A stretch of 64,000 bases of DNA, from positions 37,384-101,383 of the forward strand of contig HF997947.1 of assembly GCA_000433635.1 (NCBI GenBank). Direction: 5' to 3'. Both the position numbers and the translations under genes were made by a program. This stretch comes from Ruminococcus sp. CAG:254. Its GTDB lineage: Bacteria; Bacillota; Clostridia; Oscillospirales; Ruminococcaceae. This document shows, in pieces, positions 18,022 to 26,457 of the stretch (positions within the stretch are counted from its first letter, which is position 1; every line of letters begins with the position of its first letter). The notes under the pieces were generated by a model. It saw only the letters and a program-made list of their open reading frames with translations. It was not told where the DNA came from and searched no databases.

Positions 18022-18919
18022 TTCCTTTTCTGAAATACTGTTCAATCGACTGCACGCAGTTTGCACCGTCTGCAACCGCTGTTACAACCTGCCGCAGCGG
18101 TGTTGTCCGCACATCTCCAGCGGCAAACACACCCGGTGTTGTGGTAACGCCGGTTTCGTCTGCGAGGATATAGCCGCTCTCATCCAACTTGCACAGATCT
18201 CCAAGAAAATCTGTATTTGGAATTGATCCGATTGCAACAAAGACACCATCCACCGGCAGCGTTTTCGATGCTCCGTTTTGCAGCAGTTCCAAATGATCTA
18301 CTCGCTTTTCTCCCAGAACAGCAGTCGGTACGGCATCCAATACCAGTTCGATTGCTGCATTCTGCTGAACAGCGGTCTGCAATGCCTGATTTGCACGGAA
18401 CTCCTGCCGACGATGCACCAGATATACTTTCTTTGCCATTCTGGAAAGATACATGGCATCGCCCAGTGCAGTATCTCCGCCACCAATCACTGCAACGGTT
18501 TTATCTTTATAGAATGCTCCGTCACACGTTGCACAGTAAGAAACGCCTTGCAGTGTTCCGCCCGGCACATCCAATCTGCGATAAGATGTTCCGGAAGCAC
18601 AGAGAATCGTACGGCTTTGCAGTGGTTCTCCCTCTTTACAGAAAACAGTAAAGCCCTCTGCGGTTTGTTTGATGTGGTCTACTTCCACATTCTCAAACTT
18701 TGCACCCAACTGCTCTGCGTGTTCCCGAAACTTTTCGCCCAGCGTATAGCCATCAATGCCCGGAAGCCCCGGATAATTATCTACCTGTTCACTAACTGCA
18801 ATCTGTCCGCTGCCCAGATAATCTTTTTCCAGTACCACTGCTGTCAACTGTGCCCGACTGGCATAGATGGCAGCGGTTAAACCAGCAGGTCCACTGCCGA
18901 TGATGATGATGTCATACAT
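18014..18919 (-). CDS. trxB: Thioredoxin reductase
   Basis: 301 aa low-molecular-weight TrxB. FAD site IIIIGSGPAGLTAA at 4-17, redox-active CATC (~128-131) in the NADPH domain, NADPH site VIGGGDTALGDA and the final FAD motif GVFAAGDVRT. It uses NADPH to reduce thioredoxin. It lies between the JAMM protease (6-base gap) and aprA (8-base overlap), and a thioredoxin is encoded 1.5 kb upstream in the same run. It may therefore recycle the thioredoxin used for sulfur-relay or reductase disulfides. A general housekeeping role is possible too. Confidence 0.93.
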   Translation of the reverse strand: MYDIIIIGSGPAGLTAAIYASRAQLTAVVLEKDYLGSGQIAVSEQVDNYPGLPGIDGYTLGEKFREHAEQLGAKFENVEVDHIKQTAEGFTVFCKEGEPLQSRTILCASGTSYRRLDVPGGTLQGVSYCATCDGAFYKDKTVAVIGGGDTALGDAMYLSRMAKKVYLVHRRQEFRANQALQTAVQQNAAIELVLDAVPTAVLGEKRVDHLELLQNGASKTLPVDGVFVAIGSIPNTDFLGDLCKLDESGYILADETGVTTTPGVFAAGDVRTTPLRQVVTAVADGANCVQSIEQYFRKGNG

Positions 18920-18925
18920 AATTGT

Positions 18926-19339
18926 TTACTCCTCAATAACCAGCGGTTCCTTCTCCGCATCATCGCCCTCAATATGGAACGAATTGAGTACTGGCTGATC
19001 CAATTCCATCAGAGAAAGAATCATATAACTTGCGGTTTTATCATATGCTAACCGCTTGTCTTCCTGCGATGGACGGGATGGCGATTCCGGATGAGAATGC
19101 CAGTTGCCCAGTGGAACCAGACCGTTTGCACGCATATCCTTGATGGCTGCGAGCTGTTCTTTCGGATCCAGAGAGAAATGCTCGTTGGAATGGTCGATAT
19201 TGGTGAGCAGATAAACCTTTTGAATGTGCTTGTCTGCTCCATCCTTGACACCTGCAATCAAACCGCATGCTTCATTCGGCAGTTCTTTCTTTGCATGTGC
19301 CAGAATTTTTTCAAAATCTGCTTTTTTCAGTGTAATCAT
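18926..19339 (-). CDS. JAMM/Mov34 metalloprotease of a sulfur-carrier system (HcyD/Mec-like)
   Basis: 137 aa. Complete JAMM zinc signature: Glu in NEACGLI (~22-27), then HSHPESPSRPSQED, which fits H-x-H-x7-S-x2-D. Standalone bacterial JAMM proteases next to ThiS-like carriers either trim residues after the Gly-Gly tail (QbsD, Wolinella HcyD) or release cysteine from a carrier adduct (Mycobacterium Mec). Here the carrier has extra residues after Gly-Gly, so trimming is the better reading. It overlaps the E1-like gene by four bases (ATGA), meaning coupled translation. Confidence 0.88.
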   Translation of the reverse strand: MITLKKADFEKILAHAKKELPNEACGLIAGVKDGADKHIQKVYLLTNIDHSNEHFSLDPKEQLAAIKDMRANGLVPLGNWHSHPESPSRPSQEDKRLAYDKTASYMILSLMELDQPVLNSFHIEGDDAEKEPLVIEE

Positions 19340-20148
19340 AATCCTACCCCATCACATTCAGCCTGTTCGTAGTCAATTAACTTGGTGATTGTCGGGTGCT
19401 TTCCGCAAACCGGACAATTATCCGTGTTATGCGGCAGCTTTACCTTCCGGAAATCCATAGTCAGTGCATCGTAGGTCAGCAGATAGCCGGTCAGCAGATC
19501 GCCAACGCCAACAATGTACTTGATGGCTTCCATTGCCTGTAAGCTGCCAATGACACCGCCCATTGCACCAACAACGCCAGCCTGCTTGCAGGTCGGAACA
19601 GCATCCTTCGGAGGCGGATTCTTGAAAACGCAACGATAGCAAGGACCTTCTCCCGGTACATAAGTCATCAGCTGACCCTTAAACCGAATGATTCCGGCAT
19701 GAGAGAACGGCTTCTTTGCCATTACGCAAGCGTCATTGATCAAGAACTTTGCTGGGAAGTTGTCTGTTCCATCAATGATGAAATCATAGTCCTGAATCAG
19801 TTCCATGATGTTTTCACTGGTAACGAATGTGTGGTATGTAATCACCTTAACATCCGGATTCATTGCTTCCATGGTTTCCTTTGCAGATTCTACCTTCGGC
19901 TTTCCAACATCTTTGGTTGCATGGATGATTTGCCGCTGCAGGTTGGACAGATCCACTTCATCTGCATCAGCAATGCCGATCGTACCAACGCCAGCAGCTG
20001 CCAGATACATCGCAACCGGTGCACCCAATCCGCCAGCACCGATAATCAGAACCTTTGCGTTCAGGAGCTTCTTCTGTCCCTTTACGCCAATTTCTTTTAA
20101 GATAATATGACGGGAATACCGCTCTAACTGTTCATTTGTAAATGCCAT
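19336..20148 (-). CDS. E1-like sulfur-carrier adenylyltransferase (HesA/MoeB/ThiF family, HcyF-like)
   Basis: 270 aa. ATP-binding LIIGAGGLGAPVAMYLAAAG (~33-52), Arg-containing DLSNLQRQI, catalytic-region Cys in PTCKQAGVVG (~183) and a zinc site made of CYRC (~168) and CPVCG (~245). These enzymes adenylate the C-terminal Gly of a ubiquitin-like carrier so that sulfide or a persulfide can form a thiocarboxylate. It shares one base with the carrier gene stop upstream and four with the JAMM gene downstream, so carrier, E1 and protease are made together. ThiF or MoeB duty is possible but no thi or moa gene is near. Confidence 0.9.
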   Translation of the reverse strand: MAFTNEQLERYSRHIILKEIGVKGQKKLLNAKVLIIGAGGLGAPVAMYLAAAGVGTIGIADADEVDLSNLQRQIIHATKDVGKPKVESAKETMEAMNPDVKVITYHTFVTSENIMELIQDYDFIIDGTDNFPAKFLINDACVMAKKPFSHAGIIRFKGQLMTYVPGEGPCYRCVFKNPPPKDAVPTCKQAGVVGAMGGVIGSLQAMEAIKYIVGVGDLLTGYLLTYDALTMDFRKVKLPHNTDNCPVCGKHPTITKLIDYEQAECDGVGL

Positions 20149-20354
20149 TACTGACCGCCTCCCATGAAATACAGAAATTCAACATTGTCGCCGTCTTTCA
20201 GAACGGTGGTTTCAAATGTTCCGCTTTCTACAAAGTCATCATTGATGGTCACGGTAACATACTGCGGGGTTTCTACCTTTTCCTGTTCAATCAGCTGTGC
20301 AACGGTCAGACCGTCTGCAACTTCCTTTGTAACGCCTGCAACTGTAATTTTCAT
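20148..20354 (-). CDS. ThiS/MoaD-like sulfur carrier protein with masked Gly-Gly tail (HcyS-like)
   Basis: 68 aa beta-grasp protein starting MKITVAGVTKEV. The C-terminus reads EFLYFMGGGQ: the di-Gly needed for adenylation is present but Gln (or Gly-Gln) follows it, so it cannot be activated without trimming. That explains the coupled JAMM protease. The family carries sulfur as a C-terminal thiocarboxylate for thiamine, molybdopterin, cysteine or homocysteine synthesis. Being one base from the E1 gene and inside a run with MetY and sulfite reductase points to methionine/cysteine synthesis. It lies 22 bases after the thioredoxin stop. Confidence 0.88.
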   Translation of the reverse strand: MKITVAGVTKEVADGLTVAQLIEQEKVETPQYVTVTINDDFVESGTFETTVLKDGDNVEFLYFMGGGQ

Positions 20355-20376
20355 GATAACATAACTCCTTATGAAT

Positions 20377-20697
20377 TTATTTTTTCAGAGAATCAATGAC
20401 TTCTGTCAATTCTGCTTTTTTTACCAAGCCTCTCAGACGGGCAACTTCTGCACCGTTCTGGAAAAAGACAAGGGTCGGGGCTGCCTGTACGGCATACTGT
20501 TCTGCCAGTTCTGCATCAAAGTTGATGTTGACTTTTACCACTTTCAACCCGTCCGGGTCAGCAGCTGCCACTTCCGAGAGCAACGGTGCAATCCGCTTGC
20601 ATGGAACGCAACTGTCAGAATAAAAATCCACCAGAACCAATCCCTCTGCCTGCAATACTTCTGCCGCAAAGGTTTCCGCATTTACACGAACTGCCAT
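20377..20697 (-). CDS. Thioredoxin-like protein (active site CVPC)
   Basis: 106 aa, the standard thioredoxin length. The active site is SDSCVPCKRIAP (near residue 32): CVPC in place of the usual W-CGPC, with Ser instead of Trp before the first Cys. The cis-Pro loop AAPTLVFFQNG is present. It probably reduces disulfides or persulfides in the sulfur pathway, with the TrxB encoded in the same run. It abuts the tusA stop with no gap. Confidence 0.88.
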   Translation of the reverse strand: MAVRVNAETFAAEVLQAEGLVLVDFYSDSCVPCKRIAPLLSEVAAADPDGLKVVKVNINFDAELAEQYAVQAAPTLVFFQNGAEVARLRGLVKKAELTEVIDSLKK

Positions 20698-20943
20698 TTA
20701 ATCACCAACCTTCTTGACAATCAGGTTATAAGTACCGTCTTCGTTGTCGATCAGCTTCAGAATCTTGTGACCTTCTTCTTTGATGCTTCTCGGTACGTTC
20801 TGTACTGGTTCGCCGTCGTTCATCTTAATGGAAAGCACCTGACCGTCGTCCAGTTCTTCCAGTGCAACTTTTGCCTTTACAAATGTAACGGGGCAAACGA
20901 CATCGGTGATATCCACGGTATCGTCAATTACAAAATCAGCCAT
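20698..20943 (-). CDS. tusA: TusA/SirA-like sulfurtransferase
   Basis: 81 aa. Carries the TusA motif near residue 17: VVCPVTFVKAKVALEEL. The second Pro of the CPxP motif is Thr here, while the Cys expected to hold the persulfide is kept. TusA proteins pass persulfide sulfur between partners. Its position between sulfite reductase (8-base overlap) and thioredoxin suggests it takes sulfur from the reductase product toward the carrier protein; this is inference. Confidence 0.88.
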   Translation of the reverse strand: MADFVIDDTVDITDVVCPVTFVKAKVALEELDDGQVLSIKMNDGEPVQNVPRSIKEEGHKILKLIDNEDGTYNLIVKKVGD

Positions 20944-21799
20944 TTTTTACTACCTCCTGAATCAAATTTTCAAAGGATTCTCTGCCAACCCGATCCAGTG
21001 TAAACTTAAACCGTTCGCCTGGCTTTGCGTGGTCTGCAAAGAACTGAATGGTTGCATCGCAAACTTTCAGCAATGTTTCCTTATCCGGCAGGAATGGAAT
21101 AATTGCTTCACCCTTGCTGATGCTGTTGCCGAACAACCCGCCAAAGGAAACGATATAACCGTGTACCGTATCCCAAGCTTCGGTTGGACAGGCTTTATAA
21201 CAACGTCCGCAGAAATTACACTTGCTTTCATCTACGGAAATCTTTCCATCTTCTAAAGTAATTGCATTGCTTCGGCATGCCTTTACGCAGACACCGCACT
21301 GAATGCAATCTTCTTCTCGCCAGCTGACTTGAATGCCGCCCTTGATGCCAAGGTCATTTTCTTCGGACTTCAAGCAGTTGTTCTGGCAGCCAGTAATGCC
21401 AAACTTGAACTTATGCGGTAATTCTCTTGCAAAATACCGGTCATCCAGTTCCTTTGCCAGTGCATACGTATCAATACAGCCACTCGGGCAAATGGCTTCG
21501 CCCTGACAAGCGGTAATGGTTCGAACTCTCGGGCCACAAACGCCCGGTTCTACGCCGCCCTCGCTCAATGCTTTCTTTACTTCTTCAATCTGTTCCAACT
21601 TGACGAATGGAATTTCTACGCTCTGCCGAGAAGTCAGATGAACGTGTCCATCGCCAAATTTTTCAGCGACTTCTGCGATTTTTGCAAGCTGTGTTGCTGT
21701 TAAATTTCCACCTACAACACGCAAACGCAGGGAAAAATGATTTTTTTGTTTTTGCCGCATGAATCCGCCTTTTTTTAAGGTTGCGTAATCCACTGCCAT
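20936..21799 (-). CDS. Half-size siroheme sulfite reductase with two ferredoxin clusters
   Basis: 287 aa. An N-terminal nitrite/sulfite reductase ferredoxin-like half domain (HLTSRQSVEIP near residue 60) leads to the siroheme-[4Fe-4S] cysteines: C-x5-C in ACQGEAIC (~100) and C-x3-C in GCQNNC (~140). Two more [4Fe-4S] motifs follow: CIQCGVCVKAC (~167) and CNFCGRCYKACP (~195). Assimilatory Sir is about 570 aa and has two fused halves; this one resembles AsrC or small clostridial reductases with an inserted ferredoxin. No asrA/asrB electron-transfer subunits are near. I chose the ATG at 21799 because AAGGAG lies 11 bases upstream. Confidence 0.82.
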   Translation of the reverse strand: MAVDYATLKKGGFMRQKQKNHFSLRLRVVGGNLTATQLAKIAEVAEKFGDGHVHLTSRQSVEIPFVKLEQIEEVKKALSEGGVEPGVCGPRVRTITACQGEAICPSGCIDTYALAKELDDRYFARELPHKFKFGITGCQNNCLKSEENDLGIKGGIQVSWREEDCIQCGVCVKACRSNAITLEDGKISVDESKCNFCGRCYKACPTEAWDTVHGYIVSFGGLFGNSISKGEAIIPFLPDKETLLKVCDATIQFFADHAKPGERFKFTLDRVGRESFENLIQEVVKNG

Positions 21800-21807
21800 A
21801 ATTTTTT

Positions 21808-23040
21808 TCACTCCTTGCTTTGATCTATCGCCTGTGCAAAATCAGCAATCAAGTCGTTAATATCTTCAATTCCGACGCTAATCCGAATGCTGTCGTCATA
21901 AACGCCTGCACTCGCTTTCTGCTGTTCGGAACTATGTGTATAAATCGTACTTGCCGGATGGATGACCAGCGTCCGTACATCCCCGATATTCGTTGCATTG
22001 ACAGCATATTTCAGGGCATTGATGAGTTTGAATGCCTTTTCCTTGCTGCCTGCCCGTAAGGTCAAAATTGCACCGCCTTTTCCGCCGAACTGTGTCTGTA
22101 CCAAATCATAGTATGGACTACTCTTCAATGCCGGATAATTGACGGTTACATCATCCCGACTTTCCAGATATTCTGCCAGCTGCTTGGCGTTGCTACAGAT
22201 GCGTTCCATCCGCAAGCCCAGCGTTTCCAGCCCAACCGTATTCATGAATGCATTCATCGGAGCTAAACAGCTGCCGAAGTTTCTCCAGATACCGTTCCGC
22301 AATTTTGCCAGATAAGCAAACTTGCCATATTTTTTATATTCTGCAAAGCTGTGATACCGTTCTGGATCCCAGTGGAAGTTCCCACTGTCAATGATGACAC
22401 CGCTAATGGAATTACCGCCACCGTTGATATACTTAGAAGAAGAATGTACAATGACATCTGCACCAAAATCAAAGGTATGCAGCAGATATGGTGTTGCGGT
22501 CGTGCTGTCAATAATCAGCGGAACACCATGTTCATGAACCAAAGCGGATACTTTCTTTAAATCCACAACATCCAGCTTTGGGTTCCCAATCAATTCTGTA
22601 AAGACAACTTTTGTCTTTTCGTTGAGCAGCGGTGCAACGGCTTCCGCAGTCACACTCTCTACAAAATGCGTTGTAATGCCGAACGCTTTCAGGTCACCGA
22701 ACAAATCAATCGTTCCGCCAAATAAGCCCGAACCGGCAATGACTTCATCGCCAGCTTCCAGAATGTTCAGCAATGCCATTGTGACAGCTGCCATTCCAGA
22801 AGAACAAGCCACTGCTCCGATGCCCTTTTCCATAGAAGCAACTCTTCGTTCAAAGGCATCTACGGTCGGATTGCTGATTCTGGTATATGCAAATCCGGCT
22901 GCTTTATTATTAAACACTTTTTCCAGCTGCTCTGCGGATGACTGTGCAAAGGCACTGACCTGATAAATCGGTGGAATGGTTGCACCATTCTGTGTGTCGC
23001 TGTCAAATTGCTGATGCAGCAATGCGGTATTAAATTCCAT
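21808..23040 (-). CDS. metY: O-acetylhomoserine sulfhydrylase-type PLP enzyme (MetY)
   Basis: 410 aa. Family motifs: AVACSSGMAAVTMAL (~80), GSGLFGGTIDLF (~103), and the PLP Lys in VIVHSSSKYINGGG (~205), followed by the MetY-type insert around SFAEYKKYGKFAYLAKLRNGIWRNFG. It makes homocysteine from O-acetylhomoserine and a sulfur donor. Wolinella MetY takes sulfur from a carrier-protein thiocarboxylate, and this gene sits in the same operon as such a carrier. The ATG at 23040 follows GGAG by 9 bases; an upstream TTG at 23055 is rejected. The sulfite reductase gene follows after 8 bases. Confidence 0.9.
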   Translation of the reverse strand: MEFNTALLHQQFDSDTQNGATIPPIYQVSAFAQSSAEQLEKVFNNKAAGFAYTRISNPTVDAFERRVASMEKGIGAVACSSGMAAVTMALLNILEAGDEVIAGSGLFGGTIDLFGDLKAFGITTHFVESVTAEAVAPLLNEKTKVVFTELIGNPKLDVVDLKKVSALVHEHGVPLIIDSTTATPYLLHTFDFGADVIVHSSSKYINGGGNSISGVIIDSGNFHWDPERYHSFAEYKKYGKFAYLAKLRNGIWRNFGSCLAPMNAFMNTVGLETLGLRMERICSNAKQLAEYLESRDDVTVNYPALKSSPYYDLVQTQFGGKGGAILTLRAGSKEKAFKLINALKYAVNATNIGDVRTLVIHPASTIYTHSSEQQKASAGVYDDSIRISVGIEDINDLIADFAQAIDQSKE

Positions 23041-23098
23041 TGTACCACGCTCCAACTGGTCTTTCTTTTATTTTTTGTATATTTTTTACGATTCTTGA

Positions 23099-23545
23099 TT
23101 AAATATAATACATCGGGCCTTCTGTATCGGAAAGAAAGGTTCGATATTGTTCCATCATGTCAGAAATGGTAATGCTGTCACAAAATTTCCGAAGATAAGT
23201 GGTCATCGGATTCCAAAGCTGATGGTTCACGATTGTTTTCAAGGGTGTTTCGGATTCTTCTTGAAAATGGACATCTGCCAATACTGTTACATCCAACGCA
23301 TCAATTACCGTTCGCAATGTGATTTCTTTCGCCGGACGAGTCAGTACATAACCGCCCTTGAAGCCTTTTGTGCTTCGCACCAGATTGGATTGCCGCAGTA
23401 CCATGAGAATCTGTTCCAGATATTTCATCGAGAGATCCTGCCGATTGGAAATACTGCTGACCGTCACCGGCTTTCCCTCTGTTTGATGCATCGCAATATC
23501 CGTCAATGCTAAGATTCCGCATTCAACCCGAGTGGAAACTTTCAC
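23099..23545 (-). CDS. cymR: Rrf2 family regulator, CymR-like
   Basis: 148 aa starting at a GTG, with AGGAGG 9 bases before it. A winged helix with the Rrf2 pattern DLSMKYLEQILMVLRQSNLV (~38-57) and GFKGGYVLTRP. It lacks the three clustered Cys that hold the Fe-S cluster of IscR; only Cys9 and one Cys near 120 are present. That fits CymR, the Firmicute cysteine regulator, which represses sulfur genes when complexed with CysK. The cysK gene lies 39 bases upstream in the same transcript, so an autoregulated CymR-CysK switch for this run is likely. The operator is not identified. Confidence 0.8.
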   Translation of the reverse strand: MKVSTRVECGILALTDIAMHQTEGKPVTVSSISNRQDLSMKYLEQILMVLRQSNLVRSTKGFKGGYVLTRPAKEITLRTVIDALDVTVLADVHFQEESETPLKTIVNHQLWNPMTTYLRKFCDSITISDMMEQYRTFLSDTEGPMYYI

Positions 23546-23584
23546 TCGACAGCACCTCCTTTCTAACGATGGAATATCAATGAC

Positions 23585-24517
23585 TTATTCAGAAAACAAA
23601 GTGGTAGAATAATAACGGTCACCACTATCCGGCAACAGTGCCACGATGGTCTTGCCCTTATTTTCCGGACGCTTTGCCAGTTCCAATGCTGCCTGTAATG
23701 CAGCACCGGAAGAAATGCCGACCAAAATTCCTTCGTGCTTTGCCAGTTCCTTGGCGGTTGTAAATGCATCGTCATTCTGAATCTTAATGATTTCATCATA
23801 AACGCCAGTGTTCAATGTCTTTGGAACGAATCCTGCTCCAATGCCCTGAATCTTATGCGGGCCTGGCTTTTCTCCAGAGAGAACAGCGGAGGTTTCCGGT
23901 TCTACAGCAACAATCTTTACATTCGGATTCTGTGATTTCAGATATTCTCCAACACCGGTAATCGTACCGCCTGTACCAACACCAGCTACGAAATAATCGA
24001 CCTTACCATCGGTATCTCTCCAGATTTCCGGGCCTGTTGTCTTGCGGTGTGCTTCTGGATTTGCTGGGTTTTCAAACTGTCCCGGAATGAAACTGTTTGG
24101 AATTTCTTCTGCAAGTTCCTTTGCCTTGGCAATTGCACCCTTCATACCCTTTGCACCTTCTGTCAGAACGATTTCTGCACCGTATGCTTTCAGGATGTTT
24201 CTCCGTTCCACGCTCATGGTTTCCGGCATTGTCAAAATCACCCGATAGCCCTTTGCTGCTGCAATGGCAGCCAGACCAATTCCGGTATTTCCAGAGGTCG
24301 GTTCAATGATTACAGAACCAGTATGCAGCTTTCCGCTCTGTTCTGCATCTTCCAGCATGGATTTTGCAATCCGGTCTTTTACGCTGCCGGCTGGGTTCAG
24401 ATATTCCAGCTTGATCAGCAGGGTTGCCTGCAAATCATGTGCCTGTTCCAGATTGACCGCTTCAACCAGCGGTGTGTTTCCAATCAGTTCAATTGTACCC
24501 TTATAAATGTTTGCCAT
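23585..24517 (-). CDS. cysK: Cysteine synthase A (O-acetylserine sulfhydrylase)
   Basis: 310 aa. PLP fold type II with the Lys in [11 protein letters not shown] (~43), the substrate loop [11 protein letters not shown] (~70) and the phosphate-binding [12 protein letters not shown] (~177). It makes cysteine from O-acetylserine and sulfide. Start at 24517: GGAGGG upstream; the longer frame to 24634 reaches into cysA. In Firmicutes CysK also partners CymR, and an Rrf2 gene follows directly. No cysE is in the window. Confidence 0.94.
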   Translation of the reverse strand: MANIYKGTIELIGNTPLVEAVNLEQAHDLQATLLIKLEYLNPAGSVKDRIAKSMLEDAEQSGKLHTGSVIIEPTSGNTGIGLAAIAAAKGYRVILTMPETMSVERRNILKAYGAEIVLTEGAKGMKGAIAKAKELAEEIPNSFIPGQFENPANPEAHRKTTGPEIWRDTDGKVDYFVAGVGTGGTITGVGEYLKSQNPNVKIVAVEPETSAVLSGEKPGPHKIQGIGAGFVPKTLNTGVYDEIIKIQNDDAFTTAKELAKHEGILVGISSGAALQAALELAKRPENKGKTIVALLPDSGDRYYSTTLFSE

Positions 24518-24572
24518 GATAATACCCTCCATCAAGATTTTTGACTGTTTGCCAAATATTTTTTTACAATGA

Positions 24573-25631
24573 TTAAATAACAACGGAGTTTTCCTGCAAC
24601 GACTGGTTCTCCAGCAAATACGCTTTATCCCCAACCGTTACAAAAATCCGATATAAGAACACATCCACGGTTTCGCCAACAAAAATGCGATTCTCTTCCA
24701 AATCACGCTTTGCCAGCAAAACAGTGTCATTCACTCGCACTCGCAATTCCATCTTATCGCCACGGAATGAAACATGTTCCACAACGCCCTTGGAAGCAGA
24801 ACTCCGATATTTCTGTACTTCGTTTTTCTTTGTAATCTTTACGAATTCTGGACGTACAATTGCCTTTTCTGCTCCTTCGATTTTTTCGAAGGTGTGGAAT
24901 GCCTGATAATCTTCAATAATAGAAGTCTGCCCAAAAAAGGAAGCGGTAAACGCTGTCTGCGGTTTTTGATAAACATCCAACGGCGTTCCCATCTGTTCGA
25001 TTCTGCCCTTGTTGGTGATGATGATTTCATCCGCCACTTCAATGGCTTCATCTTGGTCGTGTGTGACAAAGATACTTGTTACACCCAACTGTTCAATCAT
25101 TTCCTTGAGCCAGCTTCTCAGCTCCTGCCGTACCTTTGCGTCAATCGCTGCAAACGGTTCATCCAATAACAGCAACTGTGGATTTGGTGCTAACGCACGA
25201 GCAAATGCAACTCTCTGCCGCTGTCCACCGGATAACTGACTGGGATACCGTTTATCCAGTCCCTTTAATCCAATCAGTTCAATCAGTTCTTTGACCCGCT
25301 TATCAATTGTCTTTTTATCGACTTTCTGGACTTTCAAACCAAAAGCGATGTTATCATAAACCGTCATATAGCGGAACAACGCATAGTTCTGAAAAACAAA
25401 TCCAATACCTCGCTTACTTGCCGGAACATCATTGACCACTTTACCGTCAATGATAATTTCGCCGCTATCCGGCTGTTCCAATCCGGCAATCATTCGCAGA
25501 ATGGTGGTTTTTCCGCTGCCGCTCGGCCCCAGCAAACCAATCAGTTTCCCTTTTTCAATTCCAAAGCTGACATGATCAGAGGCTTTGTAGTTGTTAAAAT
25601 GCTTGTTGATATCTTTTAATTCCACATACAT
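24573..25631 (-). CDS. cysA: Sulfate ABC transporter ATP-binding protein
   Basis: 352 aa. Walker [10 protein letters not shown] (~35), signature [15 protein letters not shown] (~133), Walker [14 protein letters not shown]-loop THDQDEA, then a C-terminal TOBE-like regulatory domain (~240-350). It energises sulfate/thiosulfate uptake. It follows cysW by 2 bases and precedes cysK by 55 bases, with no terminator between. Confidence 0.93.
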   Translation of the reverse strand: MYVELKDINKHFNNYKASDHVSFGIEKGKLIGLLGPSGSGKTTILRMIAGLEQPDSGEIIIDGKVVNDVPASKRGIGFVFQNYALFRYMTVYDNIAFGLKVQKVDKKTIDKRVKELIELIGLKGLDKRYPSQLSGGQRQRVAFARALAPNPQLLLLDEPFAAIDAKVRQELRSWLKEMIEQLGVTSIFVTHDQDEAIEVADEIIITNKGRIEQMGTPLDVYQKPQTAFTASFFGQTSIIEDYQAFHTFEKIEGAEKAIVRPEFVKITKKNEVQKYRSSASKGVVEHVSFRGDKMELRVRVNDTVLLAKRDLEENRIFVGETVDVFLYRIFVTVGDKAYLLENQSLQENSVVI

Positions 25632-25633
25632 AT

Positions 25634-26455
25634 TTACGATACCTTCTTTCCTCTGTACTCAATCACGCTTCGGATAATCAAAATTACAATTGCCATCAAT
25701 ACCAAAATCGAAGAAACTGCAAACGCTGGTACATACTGAAACTCATTGAACAAAATCTCTACGTGCAACGGTAAGGTGTTTGTCTTTCCTCTGAGGTGTC
25801 CGGATAAAACAGAAACCGCTCCGAATTCCCCCATGGCTCTTGCTGCACAAAGAACAACGCCATAAAGAAATGCCCATTTGATATGCGGAAATGTAACTCG
25901 ACGAAAAATCGTCAAGCCCTTTGCTCCCATCAGAGCCGCTGCTTCTTCTTCATCCGTTCCCTGCGATTCCAAAACCGGAATCAATTCTCTGGAGATGAAC
26001 GGGAATGTAACAAAAATTGTTGCCAGCACAATGCCCGGAACAGCGAATACTACTTGAATACCAAGCTGCTGTAAGTACGGATACAGGAAACTTTGTCTGC
26101 CGAATGTCAAAACAAAAATCAAACCGGCAATGACTGGAGAAATGGTAACTGGTACATCAATTAAAGTTGTCAGCAGTTTCTTTCCTTTAAAATGGAACTT
26201 TGTAACTGCCCATGCAGCAAATACGCCGAAAATCGTATTAATCAGCACTGCACAAATCGTTGCTTCCAATGTTAACAAAATCGCCTTGATTGTGTAGCGG
26301 TCTGTAACTGCTTTCAGGTAGGTTTCCCAGCCGCTCCGCAACGCTTCCGAAATGACGGTAATCAGCGGCAGCAGCAACATGACAATCAGAAACAATGCAC
26401 TGATGCCAATCAGCAACCATTTGACTACTTTTGAACCAACTGTTTCTTCATGCAT
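25634..26455 (-). CDS. cysW: Sulfate ABC transporter permease CysW
   Basis: 273 aa with six hydrophobic segments and the EAA-type loop EEAAALMGAKGLTIFRRVTFP (~175) that contacts CysA. Pairs with CysT to form the sulfate channel. It lies 2 bases after cysT and 2 before cysA. The CysW call against CysT rests on gene order and the MGEFGAVSVLSGHLRG segment near the end. Confidence 0.9.
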   Translation of the reverse strand: MHEETVGSKVVKWLLIGISALFLIVMLLLPLITVISEALRSGWETYLKAVTDRYTIKAILLTLEATICAVLINTIFGVFAAWAVTKFHFKGKKLLTTLIDVPVTISPVIAGLIFVLTFGRQSFLYPYLQQLGIQVVFAVPGIVLATIFVTFPFISRELIPVLESQGTDEEEAAALMGAKGLTIFRRVTFPHIKWAFLYGVVLCAARAMGEFGAVSVLSGHLRGKTNTLPLHVEILFNEFQYVPAFAVSSILVLMAIVILIIRSVIEYRGKKVS

Positions 26456-26457
26456 GA

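Noticed and set aside
20371..21003. 210-codon plus-strand frame opposite trx and tusA
   Set aside because: Shadow of two recognised genes; Cys/Phe-rich composition and no RBS.
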